From contig JAILFH010000089.1 of the NCBI GenBank assembly GCA_024697645.1, forward strand, positions 25,320-89,319: 64,000 nucleotides of DNA. The letters run 5' to 3'. Within the stretch, counting starts at the first letter, position 1. Each line of letters begins with the position of its first letter. This document shows, one piece after another, positions 55,377 through 63,973 of this stretch. The DNA comes from Prevotella sp. GTDB taxonomy: Bacteria; Bacteroidota; Bacteroidia; Bacteroidales; Bacteroidaceae. The notes beneath the pieces are model-generated. The model saw only the letters and a list, made by a program, of their open reading frames with translations, searched no databases and had not been told where the DNA came from. A program made the translations under genes and the position numbers.

Positions 55377-56684
55377 CTATTGTTTCTTGATCAATTTAAT
55401 CAATGCAAGTCCTATGCCAGTCCAAATGAGTTCGCGGAGACGTACGATGAGCGCCACAAGTGTGGCAGCGCTCGACGTCATTCCCAGATTCTTCACCGAC
55501 ATGAGGAATCCGCCCTCACGGCCTCCGAGTTGCAGGGGCATGAAGAAGAGCAGATTGGCGAAGAGCGAGGTAAAGGCCAGAATGAGTATGCACTGAATGA
55601 AATTGACCGATGGCATAAGGATGAGCAACACGAAGAACACCTCCAGCGCGGCACCCACGCGGCAAAGCACTTCGAGCAGAACGGCCGAGACGAAGGTCTT
55701 CGGATTCTGACGGTGCAGCGCGGCTATCTGTGCGTCAATCGTGTCGAGTTGCTGACGATGGTGCTCAATGAAGGGCTGCGCCCATTTCTTCACAAACGGC
55801 ACATGACGCAGCAGGTTCATCACTCTTACGGCAAGACCTTTCCTGTAGCCCGCCATGAAGAACCAAAGGCCGAGAATGCAGAAGGCGCCGACAAGGGTGA
55901 GCAGCGTGCCCATGAAGAAGTTGACGGGTTGCGTCAGAATGTAGAGGAAAATAGCGAGGAACCAATACCAGAAATGGCTGAAGATGTGCGTCATCGCATA
56001 GAGAATCACCGACGACGACGCTCTTTCAGTACCGATTCTCGGTGCCAGTTCCATGATGCGGTAAGGTTCACCGCCCATCAGTCCGCCCGGAGTTGCATAG
56101 TTCAGGGCAAAGCCGCTGATGGTAATCTTGTAGAGCCACCAGAACGGCACGTTCTCCGTTCCTGACGACAGTTTGGGATCAGGCTTCTGCTGCTGGTTAG
56201 CGGCTATAGCGTCCGAAGCGCCGTCAGCCTGCTGTTGATTAGCCATTGGTGCGTTCAAAGCGTCATCAACTGCTTTCTCTTGAGCCGCCTGTGCTTCCGT
56301 TGTGTCGGAAGATGCTTGCTGGCCCATTGCTTCGGCTTTCTGCGGAGCCATGATTTCAGCATATTGCTGCGCAATCACGTCACAAGTCTGCTCGGCCATC
56401 GCGTCACAAGTCTGCTGAGCCAAGGCGGCGATTGAATTGCCCTCAGCCGTTATCCCATCGATGAAGGGCGCGAGTTCCTTTGTGGGCTTCTGCGTCTTGA
56501 TGATGAGATACCACGCGCTCGTGTTGAGCATATACAACGGTCCCCATAGCGCGACTACTGCAAAGAACCAGTAGCCTGCGTGCTTCAGTCCTGCCCATAC
56601 GGCTGCGAAGTCGAGTTGTGTCACCATGATGATGAGCACCAGCAGACCGAAGATGAAAAAGCCGTTTTGATATTTCTTCTTCAT
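55377..56684 (-). CDS. LPG-synthase-TM/flippase-like membrane protein with a repeat insertion
   Basis: 435 residues, polytopic. The core follows the lysylphosphatidylglycerol-synthase TM / flippase-like family ([42 protein letters not shown]). Between the second and third membrane segments lies an unusual hydrophilic insert (about 72-175) made largely of 8-residue units ([32 protein letters not shown]). It overlaps pdxA by 4 bp. The substrate is unknown; relatives move or modify lipids. Confidence 0.8.
   Translation of the reverse strand: MKKKYQNGFFIFGLLVLIIMVTQLDFAAVWAGLKHAGYWFFAVVALWGPLYMLNTSAWYLIIKTQKPTKELAPFIDGITAEGNSIAALAQQTCDAMAEQTCDVIAQQYAEIMAPQKAEAMGQQASSDTTEAQAAQEKAVDDALNAPMANQQQADGASDAIAANQQQKPDPKLSSGTENVPFWWLYKITISGFALNYATPGGLMGGEPYRIMELAPRIGTERASSSVILYAMTHIFSHFWYWFLAIFLYILTQPVNFFMGTLLTLVGAFCILGLWFFMAGYRKGLAVRVMNLLRHVPFVKKWAQPFIEHHRQQLDTIDAQIAALHRQNPKTFVSAVLLEVLCRVGAALEVFFVLLILMPSVNFIQCILILAFTSLFANLLFFMPLQLGGREGGFLMSVKNLGMTSSAATLVALIVRLRELIWTGIGLALIKLIKKQ
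56307..56426 (-). repeat. Five in-frame 24-bp repeats inside the flippase-like gene
   Basis: Units at 56403, 56379, 56355, 56331 and 56307, exactly 24 bp each, encode successive 8-residue repeats. The first two differ by only a few bases; the others have drifted. Confidence 0.85.
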
Positions 56685-57700
56685 TTCTTAGGTACGGCAA
56701 AACGCACTTTCTCTCCGTCCTCACGTTTCTCGTGATAGAGTTTCGGCAGCGGATTAGCCATCGGCTCGTCGTATTGACTGCGGTTGCGGCAAGCGTCGAT
56801 CACTGCGTAGATAGCGTGACGGAACGAGTCCTCGTCGGCTTCTCCCTTGCCTGCCATCTTGAATTCAGCATCGTCGCTCGATGTGGCACAAGCCACGGGC
56901 AGACCTGCTACGTTCAGCACGTAAGAATCGCTCGTGAGTGCCTTGAAGGGCGTTGCACCCTGATCGTAGTACATAGCGAGCACAGCGTCGAATGCCTCAT
57001 ACTGCGCCAGACCGAAGAAGTCGTCGGCAGCATAGGGACCGAATGCCTGATAGCCTTTGCTCTCCATCTGCTCGATGGCGGGCTTCAGGATTTCCTCCTC
57101 CTCGGTGCCGTTGCCCTTCGGATTCAGTGCGAGCACAGCCACTCGTGGATTGCTGATCATATAGTCGCGGCGAAGCATGTTGAAGAGCGTCTCAAGGCGT
57201 TTCTCGATGTTCTCCTGACTAATCTCCGCAGCCACATCCTTCAGGGCTACGTCGTAAGTTGCCAGACCAATGCGCAGACGCTCGTTGGTGAGTACCACCA
57301 GACCGCGCTTCAGCAGTTCCTGATTCCTGTTCAGCGGAGCGAGCACGAGTCCGTCGAAGCAACCGTTCTTCTGGTCTTCAACGGCCTTGATGAGTGCCTT
57401 CACACCCGCATTCTCCGACTCAGGAGTCGCTGTTCCGAGTTCCACCTTCACGTCGTCTTCGAAGCAGGTGAGCAGGTTCAGACGGCCGTCGCGCACGTCG
57501 TCAACCGAATTGACGATGCTGAACGGAGTCTCTACGCCAAGGGCTTTCTTGTGATAGGAAGCCACTTTGGGCGAGCCGTAGATGATCGGCGTGCAGAGTT
57601 CGAGCATCTCGGGGGCAGCAAAGGTTTTAAAAATTAGTTCGTATCCAATTCCATTGGTGTCGCCATGCGTGATGGCAATTCGAAGTTTTCTTTCTTCCAT
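56681..57700 (-). CDS. pdxA: 4-hydroxythreonine-4-phosphate dehydrogenase
   Basis: 339 residues, usual length. PdxA of the DXP-dependent PLP pathway: start [19 protein letters not shown], middle [11 protein letters not shown] (variant of the usual TAPINK), [23 protein letters not shown] and [14 protein letters not shown] with conserved metal-binding residues. First gene of a three-gene unit with the flippase-like gene and the PLP lyase. Confidence 0.93.
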   Translation of the reverse strand: MEERKLRIAITHGDTNGIGYELIFKTFAAPEMLELCTPIIYGSPKVASYHKKALGVETPFSIVNSVDDVRDGRLNLLTCFEDDVKVELGTATPESENAGVKALIKAVEDQKNGCFDGLVLAPLNRNQELLKRGLVVLTNERLRIGLATYDVALKDVAAEISQENIEKRLETLFNMLRRDYMISNPRVAVLALNPKGNGTEEEEILKPAIEQMESKGYQAFGPYAADDFFGLAQYEAFDAVLAMYYDQGATPFKALTSDSYVLNVAGLPVACATSSDDAEFKMAGKGEADEDSFRHAIYAVIDACRNRSQYDEPMANPLPKLYHEKREDGEKVRFAVPKK

Positions 57701-57750
57701 ATTTGTTGAAATTTGTTGTGTTCTATTTTATGAAATAGCGTCCTGCTGGG

Positions 57751-57915
57751 CCTTCTGACGGCGGAACAAGTCCCCCATTATTTCCACAAAGCAAATCATA
57801 TTTGTGATTTGTCATTTGTAAATTGTCACTTGGCCTTCTGACGGCGGAACAAGTTCCCCGTTCTTCCACAAAGCAAATCATATTTGTGAATTGTCACTTG
57901 TGAATTGTCATTTTG
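57751..57915 (-). repeat. Two 82-83 bp copies of the rlmN 3' end
   Basis: Copies start at 57751 and 57834; each contains the CGTCAGAAGGC end of rlmN followed by about 70 bp including CAAATATGATTTGC. The coding original begins at 57916. They fill the spacer between pdxA and rlmN. Confidence 0.88.
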
Positions 57916-59023
57916 CCTTCTGACGAGCCGTCGAGAGCAGTCCGCAGGCAGCATAGATGTCTTGTCCGCGCGAGGCTCTGATGGTCGTGAAGATGCCGTG
58001 CTGGGTCAGATAGTCGCGAAGTCGCTCCATCGTGGCTTCGTCGGCTCCGTGAAGCGGAACGTCGGGAATCTGATGGAAGCGGATGAGGTTGATGCGGCAG
58101 TCGAGACCCTTCAGCAGGTTGATGATGGCGCGTCCGTGGGCTCGCGAGTCGTTGAGACCGCCAAACACGATGTACTCGAACGACAGGCGGCGCTGATGGG
58201 CGAAGTCGTAGTTGCGCAGCAGTTCCACCACCTCCTCGATGGGCATTGCCTTCTCGGCAGGCATCAGTTCGGCGCGCTGCTCGTGGAGTGGGGAGTGGAG
58301 GCTGATGGCCACGTGGCACTCGCTCTCCTCAATGAATCGCTTCAGTTTGTCGCGCACTCCCACCGAACTCACCGTGATGCGGCGCGGACTCCAGGCCCAG
58401 CCCCAGTCGGCAGTGAGCACCTCAGTGGCGCGAAGTACGGCGTCGAGGTTGTCCATCGGTTCGCCCTGACCCATGAACACGATGTTCGTCAGTCGGTCTT
58501 GCTCGGGCAGGGCATAGATCTGATTCAGAATGTCGGCGGCCTCCAGATTGCCTTCCCAGCCTTGCTTGCCGGTCTGGCAGAACAGACAGTTCATCTTGCA
58601 GCCCACCTGACACGAAACGCACAGCGTGGCGCGTTCGCCATCGGGAATGAACACCGTTTCGACAAACGCCTTAGCCTCAGTTCCCGTCTCGACAAACGCC
58701 TTGCCCTCCTTGCCAGACTCGTCATCGGCTTCGGCAGCAACCTTCGCGCGCTTCTTGCACCTCACGGGAAATAGGTATTTCACCGTGCCGTCGACCGAGT
58801 GTTGACCATCGGCAGGCGCCATTGCTCCCACCTCATACGCAGCCTTCAGGCGTTCGCGGTTCTGCTTCGAAAGATTCGTCATCTCGTCGATGCTCATCAC
58901 ATGCTTCTGATAGAGCCACTGAGCAATCTGTCCACCTGTGAAGGCGGGCATACCTAACTCCTTCGCCATCTCCTTGAGTTCAGCGAGGGTCATGCCTAGA
59001 AGACGCTTTCTCGTGCAGTCCAT
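57908..59023 (-). CDS. rlmN: 23S rRNA (adenine-2503-C2)-methyltransferase
   Basis: 371 residues. Radical-SAM enzyme with the cluster motif CQVGCKMNCLFCQTG, GNLEAADILNQI, NIVFMGQGEPMDN, ISLHSP and the second Cys near the C-terminus (YAACGLL). It methylates A2503 of 23S rRNA. An insert of about 20-25 residues just before VETVFIPD contains the repeat KAFVET twice, from a perfect 30-bp tandem duplication at 58661-58720. Confidence 0.95.
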   Translation of the reverse strand: MDCTRKRLLGMTLAELKEMAKELGMPAFTGGQIAQWLYQKHVMSIDEMTNLSKQNRERLKAAYEVGAMAPADGQHSVDGTVKYLFPVRCKKRAKVAAEADDESGKEGKAFVETGTEAKAFVETVFIPDGERATLCVSCQVGCKMNCLFCQTGKQGWEGNLEAADILNQIYALPEQDRLTNIVFMGQGEPMDNLDAVLRATEVLTADWGWAWSPRRITVSSVGVRDKLKRFIEESECHVAISLHSPLHEQRAELMPAEKAMPIEEVVELLRNYDFAHQRRLSFEYIVFGGLNDSRAHGRAIINLLKGLDCRINLIRFHQIPDVPLHGADEATMERLRDYLTQHGIFTTIRASRGQDIYAACGLLSTARQKAK

Positions 59024-59047
59024 TGGTCTTTGTTCCTAAATCTGCTG

Positions 59048-59055
59048 CAAAGATA
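59048..59055 (-). promoter_or_regulatory. Promoter -7 box of rlmN
   Basis: The minus strand reads TATCTTTG, an exact TAnnTTTG match, 25 bp before the rlmN start. Confidence 0.6.
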
Positions 59056-59266
59056 CTGCAAAAAATTGAAAATTGGTTCTTCTTTACCTATTTATTTTAC
59101 ATTTGCGAGTGAAGAAAGCGAGATTTTGGACAGTAGTATTTCGTGAGCATTTCGAAAGGCCGTCGCGATTGTCTTAGAGAGTTTTCGTGCTGATTTGCGT
59201 AGAAATCGTGATAAAATGTGAAGTTTTTAGGCAGAGGTGCCGTTCAATTTCATAATTATTAGGTAT

Positions 59267-59296
59267 TGTCGAAGTGGAAAAATCGTCGTACCTTTG
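59267..59296 (+). promoter_or_regulatory. Promoter upstream of the sigma-factor leader region
   Basis: TTG at 59267 and TACCTTTG at 59289-59296 have good Bacteroidetes spacing. There is no ORF for about 310 bp downstream. Confidence 0.55.
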
Positions 59297-59302
59297 CAGC
59301 GC

Positions 59303-59430
59303 AAACGAGTTTTTGTTAGAACTTTTCACCGGCTGAGAGTGGCCGTTGGTTCATAATGTTTTTGTATAATCGCAGCAAAGGGGTGCCGAGAGGCAACCCT
59401 TTGAGCATTTTATGGCAGTTTGTTTTTGCA
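59303..59430 (+). ncRNA. Possible small RNA or structured leader
   Basis: Between two good promoters there is a 130-170 nt stretch without an ORF. It has two foldable parts: GGC-TGAGAGT-GGCC near 59330, and an 11-bp stem with one mismatch, AAAGGGGTGCC-GAGA-GGCAACCCTTT near 59380. It could be a small RNA or a leader of the ECF sigma gene. No known family is recognised. Confidence 0.35.
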
Positions 59431-59474
59431 ACCACTTTCAGCATTCCAATGCCTCGTATTCTCAAAAGATTTAG

Positions 59475-59482
59475 TAACTTTG
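59475..59482 (+). promoter_or_regulatory. Promoter -7 box of the ECF sigma operon
   Basis: TAACTTTG, an exact TAnnTTTG match, about 130 bp upstream of the sigma factor ATG. Confidence 0.5.
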
Positions 59483-59611
59483 CAACAGTTTCCTAAAACA
59501 AGCATTACGAACAGAAAACGAAAAAAGTTTGCGTTTCCGTAGAAAAACGGCTTTCTGAATTGTCTATTATATAGAACGTCCCTCGGAAGAGGACATTTTT
59601 ACGACATTGGA

Positions 59612-60100
59612 ATGATTGAAAAGACGATACTTCACAGGCTCTTCTGCCAGCATTACAGCGAGATGATTCATCTGGCCAGAACGCTGCTGTATGATGACGA
59701 AGAGGCCGAGGACATTGTGCAGAATGTATTCATGAGGCTCATGGAAATCGACATCGCTCCTGCCGAGGAGAAAATGCGGGGCTATCTGATGACGGCGGTA
59801 CGCAATGGCTGCTTCAACCGTATCAGACAAAAGAGCATAGCAGAACGAGTCAAGAACCTCTATGCCATTGAAACCGCAGCCGACTGGCAATCTATTGACG
59901 CGCGACTGAAGACGCTGGACGAGGTCCGCGAATATGCCGACAGTCATCTGAAAGAGCCTCACCGCACCATTTTCCACTTGCGTTTCGAGGAAGGCCTTTC
60001 GCTGAAGGAAATTGCCCAGCAACTGGACATGAACCTCAAAACCGTCTTCAAGTATCTCAGTCAATCTATCCAAAGTGTTCAGAAACAATTCAGACAATAA
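59612..60100 (+). CDS. ECF-family RNA polymerase sigma factor
   Basis: 162 residues. Region 2 (LARTLLYDDEEAEDIVQNVFMRLM) and region 4 (HRTIFHLRFEEGLSLKEIAQQLDMNLKTVFKYLSQSIQSV) are clear, without extra domains, as in Bacteroidetes sigma-70 ECF factors linked to TonB receptors. It is followed after 12 bp by an anti-sigma gene and then the receptor. It should direct transcription of its own operon and perhaps others. Confidence 0.9.
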   Translation: MIEKTILHRLFCQHYSEMIHLARTLLYDDEEAEDIVQNVFMRLMEIDIAPAEEKMRGYLMTAVRNGCFNRIRQKSIAERVKNLYAIETAADWQSIDARLKTLDEVREYADSHLKEPHRTIFHLRFEEGLSLKEIAQQLDMNLKTVFKYLSQSIQSVQKQFRQ

Positions 60101-60112
60101 AAACCAGAAGAT

Positions 60113-60823
60113 ATGGAAACGAATCCAAACATCATCAGATTACTGGAAATGCTCGACCATCCGGAGCAATATTCCGAGCAGGAAATCCGCGACATCATCG
60201 ACAGCGACGGCGAGACGCGCGAGGCCTACCGTCTTATGGTAATGGCAAAACAGAGTTATCGCCATGAGAAGACAGCGAAGGCCGAAGATCTGGACGCAGC
60301 ATGGAATCGGTTTGAACGAAAAGCAATCAGGGAAGAAGATAAGGAGCAATCTCATTTGAATCCATCGGCTGAATTTGGAACCGATGTTGCTCACTCGCGG
60401 AATTCTTCATTTTCGAAAATTGCCGCTTCCTTCATTGGCTTACTCTTTGCATCGGGCATCGCCTTTGCCGCCATCCACATCGTGCAGCGATATCAGAAGC
60501 AGAATGCTCAAATTGAGCAGACAGGCGCTGAACAACCATCTTCGGCGAAGGATTCCAACGGCATCATTCCCGCTGATACCCTTACAACGGATACCGTCTC
60601 AGTCCAACCCAAGGTCTATGATAACATCCCTCTCGAAGAAATGCTGGCCGAGATAGCCGCTCAATATCGTGTGGAAGTCAAATACCAGAACGAAGAGACC
60701 CGCCAGTTGCGTTTCCATTTTGTCTGGAACCGCCAGCAGGGAATAGAGCAGGTGGCCAGTGACCTAAATCATTTCGAACGTATACATGTCACGCTGAAAG
60801 ATAACCAACTAATCGTGGAGTAA
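60113..60823 (+). CDS. Minimal FecR-like anti-sigma factor (TM plus DUF4974)
   Basis: 236 residues. A cytoplasmic helical part (about 1-95), one membrane segment (ASFIGLLFASGIAFAAIHIV), a short linker and a C-terminal DUF4974/STN-like domain (IPLEEMLAEIAAQYRVEVKY). The usual FecR beta domain between membrane segment and DUF4974 is absent. Placed between an ECF sigma factor and an STN-type receptor, it most likely holds the sigma factor and senses the receptor in the periplasm. Confidence 0.75.
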   Translation: METNPNIIRLLEMLDHPEQYSEQEIRDIIDSDGETREAYRLMVMAKQSYRHEKTAKAEDLDAAWNRFERKAIREEDKEQSHLNPSAEFGTDVAHSRNSSFSKIAASFIGLLFASGIAFAAIHIVQRYQKQNAQIEQTGAEQPSSAKDSNGIIPADTLTTDTVSVQPKVYDNIPLEEMLAEIAAQYRVEVKYQNEETRQLRFHFVWNRQQGIEQVASDLNHFERIHVTLKDNQLIVE

Positions 60824-60829
60824 AAGGCT

Positions 60830-63355
60830 ATGCGACGAACTTTGATAATCCTATTCGCTTGCCTGCTGACCATAGGAGTGCAAGCCCAGCGTGTCACACG
60901 CAGTTACAATAATGTGTCGTTCAGCGAGGCCCTGCGCCAACTGAGCCAGGAGTCTAACGACTACACGATATTTTTCCTCTACGACGAACTGGAGGACTTC
61001 CGCATTACGACGACTGTCCAGCGCAAGAGCCTGCCTGATGTCATTCAGCAGATGATTGGTTTCTATCCCATCCGTATGACTGTTGAGGAGGAGAACCCCG
61101 AAGAGCGCAAGATATTTGTGGAATGCACCCACAAGACTGAGCGCCATCTTAAAGGCACTATTGTTGATGAGAAAGGCCAGCCTGTAGCCTACGCCAACAT
61201 TGCGGTTCTCAATCCCGCGGACTCTACAATGCTAAGTGGCGGTGTCTCTAACGAAAGCGGTTATTTCGCCGTTCCCTACGAACAGGAGAAAGTCCTTGCC
61301 CGCATTTCCTATGTTGGCTATAAGACCATCTACAAACTTTGCAACAAGCCAGAAATGGGAATGATACGCATGCAACCTGACACCTATGCCTTGAAAAACG
61401 TTACGGTGAAAGGTGAACGCCAGATAGTGAAGGCAGAGAACGGACACCTTACTTACCAGATGCCCCAACTGTTGGAGATTCTTCCTGCTGATGACGCCTA
61501 TGAGGCATTGACACGTATTCCAGGAGTGATAGATACTGGCGATGGACTTACTTTCACTGGACGCTCAGTAACACTGATCATCAACGGAAAACCAACGACG
61601 CTCAGTGCCGAGCAAGTCAAAGAACGATTGAAGAACATGCCTGCCTCACAATTGGCAAAGGCAGAAATATTGCCCTCTGCTCCCGCCAAATATCATGCTC
61701 GTGGTTTGGCTATTAATGTAATCACTAAGGACTATGCTGGAACCCATCAGTTATCAGGGCAGTTGCAAGGTTATTATCAACAAACCAAATATGGTTATGG
61801 ACAAGGAAAAGCCAGCGCGATTTACCAATCGGGAAAGTTTGGTTTGGATGCTTCTTATTCTTATGGCTATGGCGATGCTTACGGGAAAACGGAGCACGAG
61901 GCACACCATCCCTTGGGCAACCAGCGTATTGACTATTCTGATTGCATCGAGCGCGTGAGCAGACATCTCAAACACAACTACCGTCTTGGTATGGACTATG
62001 CCTTTGCTGAGGACAATAGGCTGAGTCTTGCCTATACAGGATCATGGGAATTAAGCAATGGTGCCAATACGACTACAGGAGTGGAAACGGCCATTCAGAA
62101 GTCACGGCATCATGAATACCTGCACAACGTAGATGCCAGTTATTCTACACCCTTCGGCTTGCAACTCAGTGCTTCTTATACGAACTATCAGAACCCTCAC
62201 ACACAACACTTGGATAGTAAGTTGTACGATGAAACTCGAAATCTCTCGGCAGTCAGCGATCAGCAAATCAACAAGTGGCTATTTACGGCTGACCAGACAC
62301 ACGATTTAGGCCATAACTGGGAACTGAACTATGGTGTGGAAGCGCAGTTCACTGGCAATGACAGTTATCAGACAACAGTAGATACGGAAGGAAGAGAACT
62401 ACCCGATGCCACCAGTCATGTGAATTACGACGAGCGTATTCTTGACTTTTATGCCGGGTTCAGCAAGCAATTCAGTCCTGCATTGTCAATGGAAGCCTCA
62501 CTGGAGGCTGAACAATATCATGCTCCGAAGTGGAACGACTGGCGTATTTATCCCTCATTCAGCCTAATGTGGAATGTCAACAAGAACCACTTGCTCAACT
62601 TTGCACTTAGTTCGTCGAGCGTGTACCCATCTTATTGGAGCACTATGAACCACATCTTCTATACTTCATCCTATAGCGAGATTTGGGGTAATCCAGACCT
62701 TAAGCCGTCATCAAATTATAAGTTTGACCTGATGTGGCAACTCAAGCAGCGCTATACATTAGGCACTTTTGTGAGTCTGCAACCCGATTATGCTGTACAA
62801 TTGGCCTATCAGCCTTCCGACCGCATGGCCGTCATCATGAAGGAAACCAACTTCAATTATTCCAATCTTGTGGGCATCTATGCATCCGTACGATTTAGTG
62901 CGGGTCAGTGGCTAAATGGTAATGTCAACCTGACAGGCCTTTATCGCCATGATAAGAGCGACCAATTCTTTGATTTGCCATTCAACCGCCATCACTTTTC
63001 AACAATTCTTGGTGGTAATCTGGCAGCCAAACTCATGAAGCGCCACAATCTCATGCTTATGCTGAATCCATTCTTCCAGTCGGGGGCAATCCAAGGCGTT
63101 TACGACATCGATTCCTATTTCCGCCTCAGTGCGTCCATCCGTTGGACGTCAGACAACAAGAAATGGAGCGTCATTGTTGATGGGGCAAACCTCCTGAACA
63201 ACCATCTCTATACTCGCTCTAAGGTTGGTAACCAAGACTATACCATGAAAGTCTGGTTGCAAGTTCCCACTGTGTCACTCACAGCCGTTTATCGCTTTGG
63301 CGGCTTTAAGGAGAAGAAAACCAAGGCCGTGGATACTTCACGTATGGGATATTAA
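60830..63355 (+). CDS. STN-type outer-membrane receptor of the sigma/anti-sigma system
   Basis: 841 residues. Signal peptide (ending GVQAQ), STN domain (about 22-95, NVSFSEALRQLSQESNDYTIFF), carboxypeptidase-like domain (LKGTIVDEKGQPVAYANIAVL), a plug (GRSVTLIINGKPTTLS, INVITKDYAG) and a beta-barrel of the OMP_b-brl_3 type ending VYRFGGFKEKK. STN domains of TonB receptors contact anti-sigma factors. There is no SusD partner, so it is not a normal SusC glycan importer; the ligand is unknown. It starts 6 bp after the anti-sigma gene. Confidence 0.85.
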   Translation: MRRTLIILFACLLTIGVQAQRVTRSYNNVSFSEALRQLSQESNDYTIFFLYDELEDFRITTTVQRKSLPDVIQQMIGFYPIRMTVEEENPEERKIFVECTHKTERHLKGTIVDEKGQPVAYANIAVLNPADSTMLSGGVSNESGYFAVPYEQEKVLARISYVGYKTIYKLCNKPEMGMIRMQPDTYALKNVTVKGERQIVKAENGHLTYQMPQLLEILPADDAYEALTRIPGVIDTGDGLTFTGRSVTLIINGKPTTLSAEQVKERLKNMPASQLAKAEILPSAPAKYHARGLAINVITKDYAGTHQLSGQLQGYYQQTKYGYGQGKASAIYQSGKFGLDASYSYGYGDAYGKTEHEAHHPLGNQRIDYSDCIERVSRHLKHNYRLGMDYAFAEDNRLSLAYTGSWELSNGANTTTGVETAIQKSRHHEYLHNVDASYSTPFGLQLSASYTNYQNPHTQHLDSKLYDETRNLSAVSDQQINKWLFTADQTHDLGHNWELNYGVEAQFTGNDSYQTTVDTEGRELPDATSHVNYDERILDFYAGFSKQFSPALSMEASLEAEQYHAPKWNDWRIYPSFSLMWNVNKNHLLNFALSSSSVYPSYWSTMNHIFYTSSYSEIWGNPDLKPSSNYKFDLMWQLKQRYTLGTFVSLQPDYAVQLAYQPSDRMAVIMKETNFNYSNLVGIYASVRFSAGQWLNGNVNLTGLYRHDKSDQFFDLPFNRHHFSTILGGNLAAKLMKRHNLMLMLNPFFQSGAIQGVYDIDSYFRLSASIRWTSDNKKWSVIVDGANLLNNHLYTRSKVGNQDYTMKVWLQVPTVSLTAVYRFGGFKEKKTKAVDTSRMGY

Positions 63356-63386
63356 CACATTAATTACACTATAAACTCTCTCTTTA

Positions 63387-63425
63387 GGGCAGTCGTCAGC
63401 CTTTATAACTGGCGCTGCCCGTTAT
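63387..63425 (+). terminator. Probable terminator of the sigma-receptor operon
   Basis: GGGCAG pairs with CTGCCC, with CAG/CTG inside, followed by the moderately T-rich GTTATTAATTT. Medium strength. Confidence 0.5.
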
Positions 63426-63427
63426 TA

Positions 63428-63482
63428 ATTTCATCAAATGATTTTTAAATTCATCAAATGATTTAAATTCATCAAATGATGC
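63428..63482. repeat. Three copies of TTCATCAAATGAT
   Basis: Copies at about 63430, 63450 and 63468, 18-20 bp apart, each containing the inverted repeat ATCA-AA-TGAT. The following 63484-63690 shows no gene. Confidence 0.85.
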
Positions 63483-63693
63483 CTAATCTGCGTTTTTGTA
63501 TTGTGCATGAACGAGGGAAATTTTTCCCTGGTTGGCATAGTAATCGGTGATGTGGGCTCAAACAATTTGCTTCTCTTTTCTTTTGGACGGCAAAAGTGTT
63601 GTATTGAGTGGCTAAATTGTTCCTTTTTCAATAAAATGGGCCATAAAGATGAAGATTTTGAGCAAAATATGCACGAGATAATAATATTTTTAT

Positions 63694-63701
63694 TACTTTT
63701 G
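63694..63701 (+). promoter_or_regulatory. Promoter -7 box of the small winged-helix-like gene
   Basis: TACTTTTG, an exact TAnnTTTG match, 17 bp before the ATG at 63719. Confidence 0.6.
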
Positions 63702-63718
63702 CAACAAAAAGTTTCTAT

Positions 63719-63877
63719 ATGACTCTTCAAAAGTGGATAAAGGATAGGGCAATTCATGGGTATCCTACATTCTCGATAAAGGATGTAAGAGGAACTGGAA
63801 TGTACTCTTCAGAACAGATAATGAAGAATGAACTTAACAGGTTATGTTCAAATAAGACTATTATTACTGTCCGCTAA
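63719..63877 (+). CDS. Small protein, possible stand-alone winged helix (DUF6088/AbiEi-N-like)
   Basis: Not in the ORF track. 52 residues, starting MTLQKWIKDRAIHG and ending KTIITVR. The pattern (basic helix, then FSIKDVR, then a helix with SEQIMKNELNRL, then TIITVR) resembles the N-terminal winged helix of DUF6088/AbiEi-type antitoxins, but the rest of such a protein is missing. Either it is a free-standing small DNA-binding protein or a remnant cut short. A good promoter precedes it. Confidence 0.5.
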   Translation: MTLQKWIKDRAIHGYPTFSIKDVRGTGMYSSEQIMKNELNRLCSNKTIITVR

Positions 63878-63901
63878 ACATTGATTCATCAGACAAAATT
63901 A

Positions 63902-63934
63902 GGGCTGTCACCATTCAAAGGTGTCAGCCCTTTT
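63902..63934 (+). terminator. Hairpin: terminator or end of an insertion sequence
   Basis: GGGCTGTCACC pairs with GGTGTCAGCCC (one mismatch) and is followed by TTTT. It can end the small gene, or be part of the left end of the adjacent mobile element. Confidence 0.55.
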
Positions 63935-63937
63935 GGT

Positions 63938-63945
63938 TATCTTTG
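63938..63945 (+). promoter_or_regulatory. Promoter -7 box before the edge gene
   Basis: TATCTTTG, an exact TAnnTTTG match, 29 bp before the ATG at 63974. Confidence 0.55.
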
Positions 63946-63973
63946 CAGTCGCCAAACATAAACAAACATAACC

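Noticed and set aside
59370-59425. TPP riboswitch-like words (AGGGGTGCC and ACCCTTTGA; CTGAGA nearby)
   Set aside because: The conserved second half (CTGATCTGG and CCAGCG) is missing and the downstream gene is a sigma factor, not thiamine-related.
63434-63757. ORFs of 107 aa (minus) and 73 aa (plus)
   Set aside because: They overlap short repeats and a promoter, with no recognisable features.
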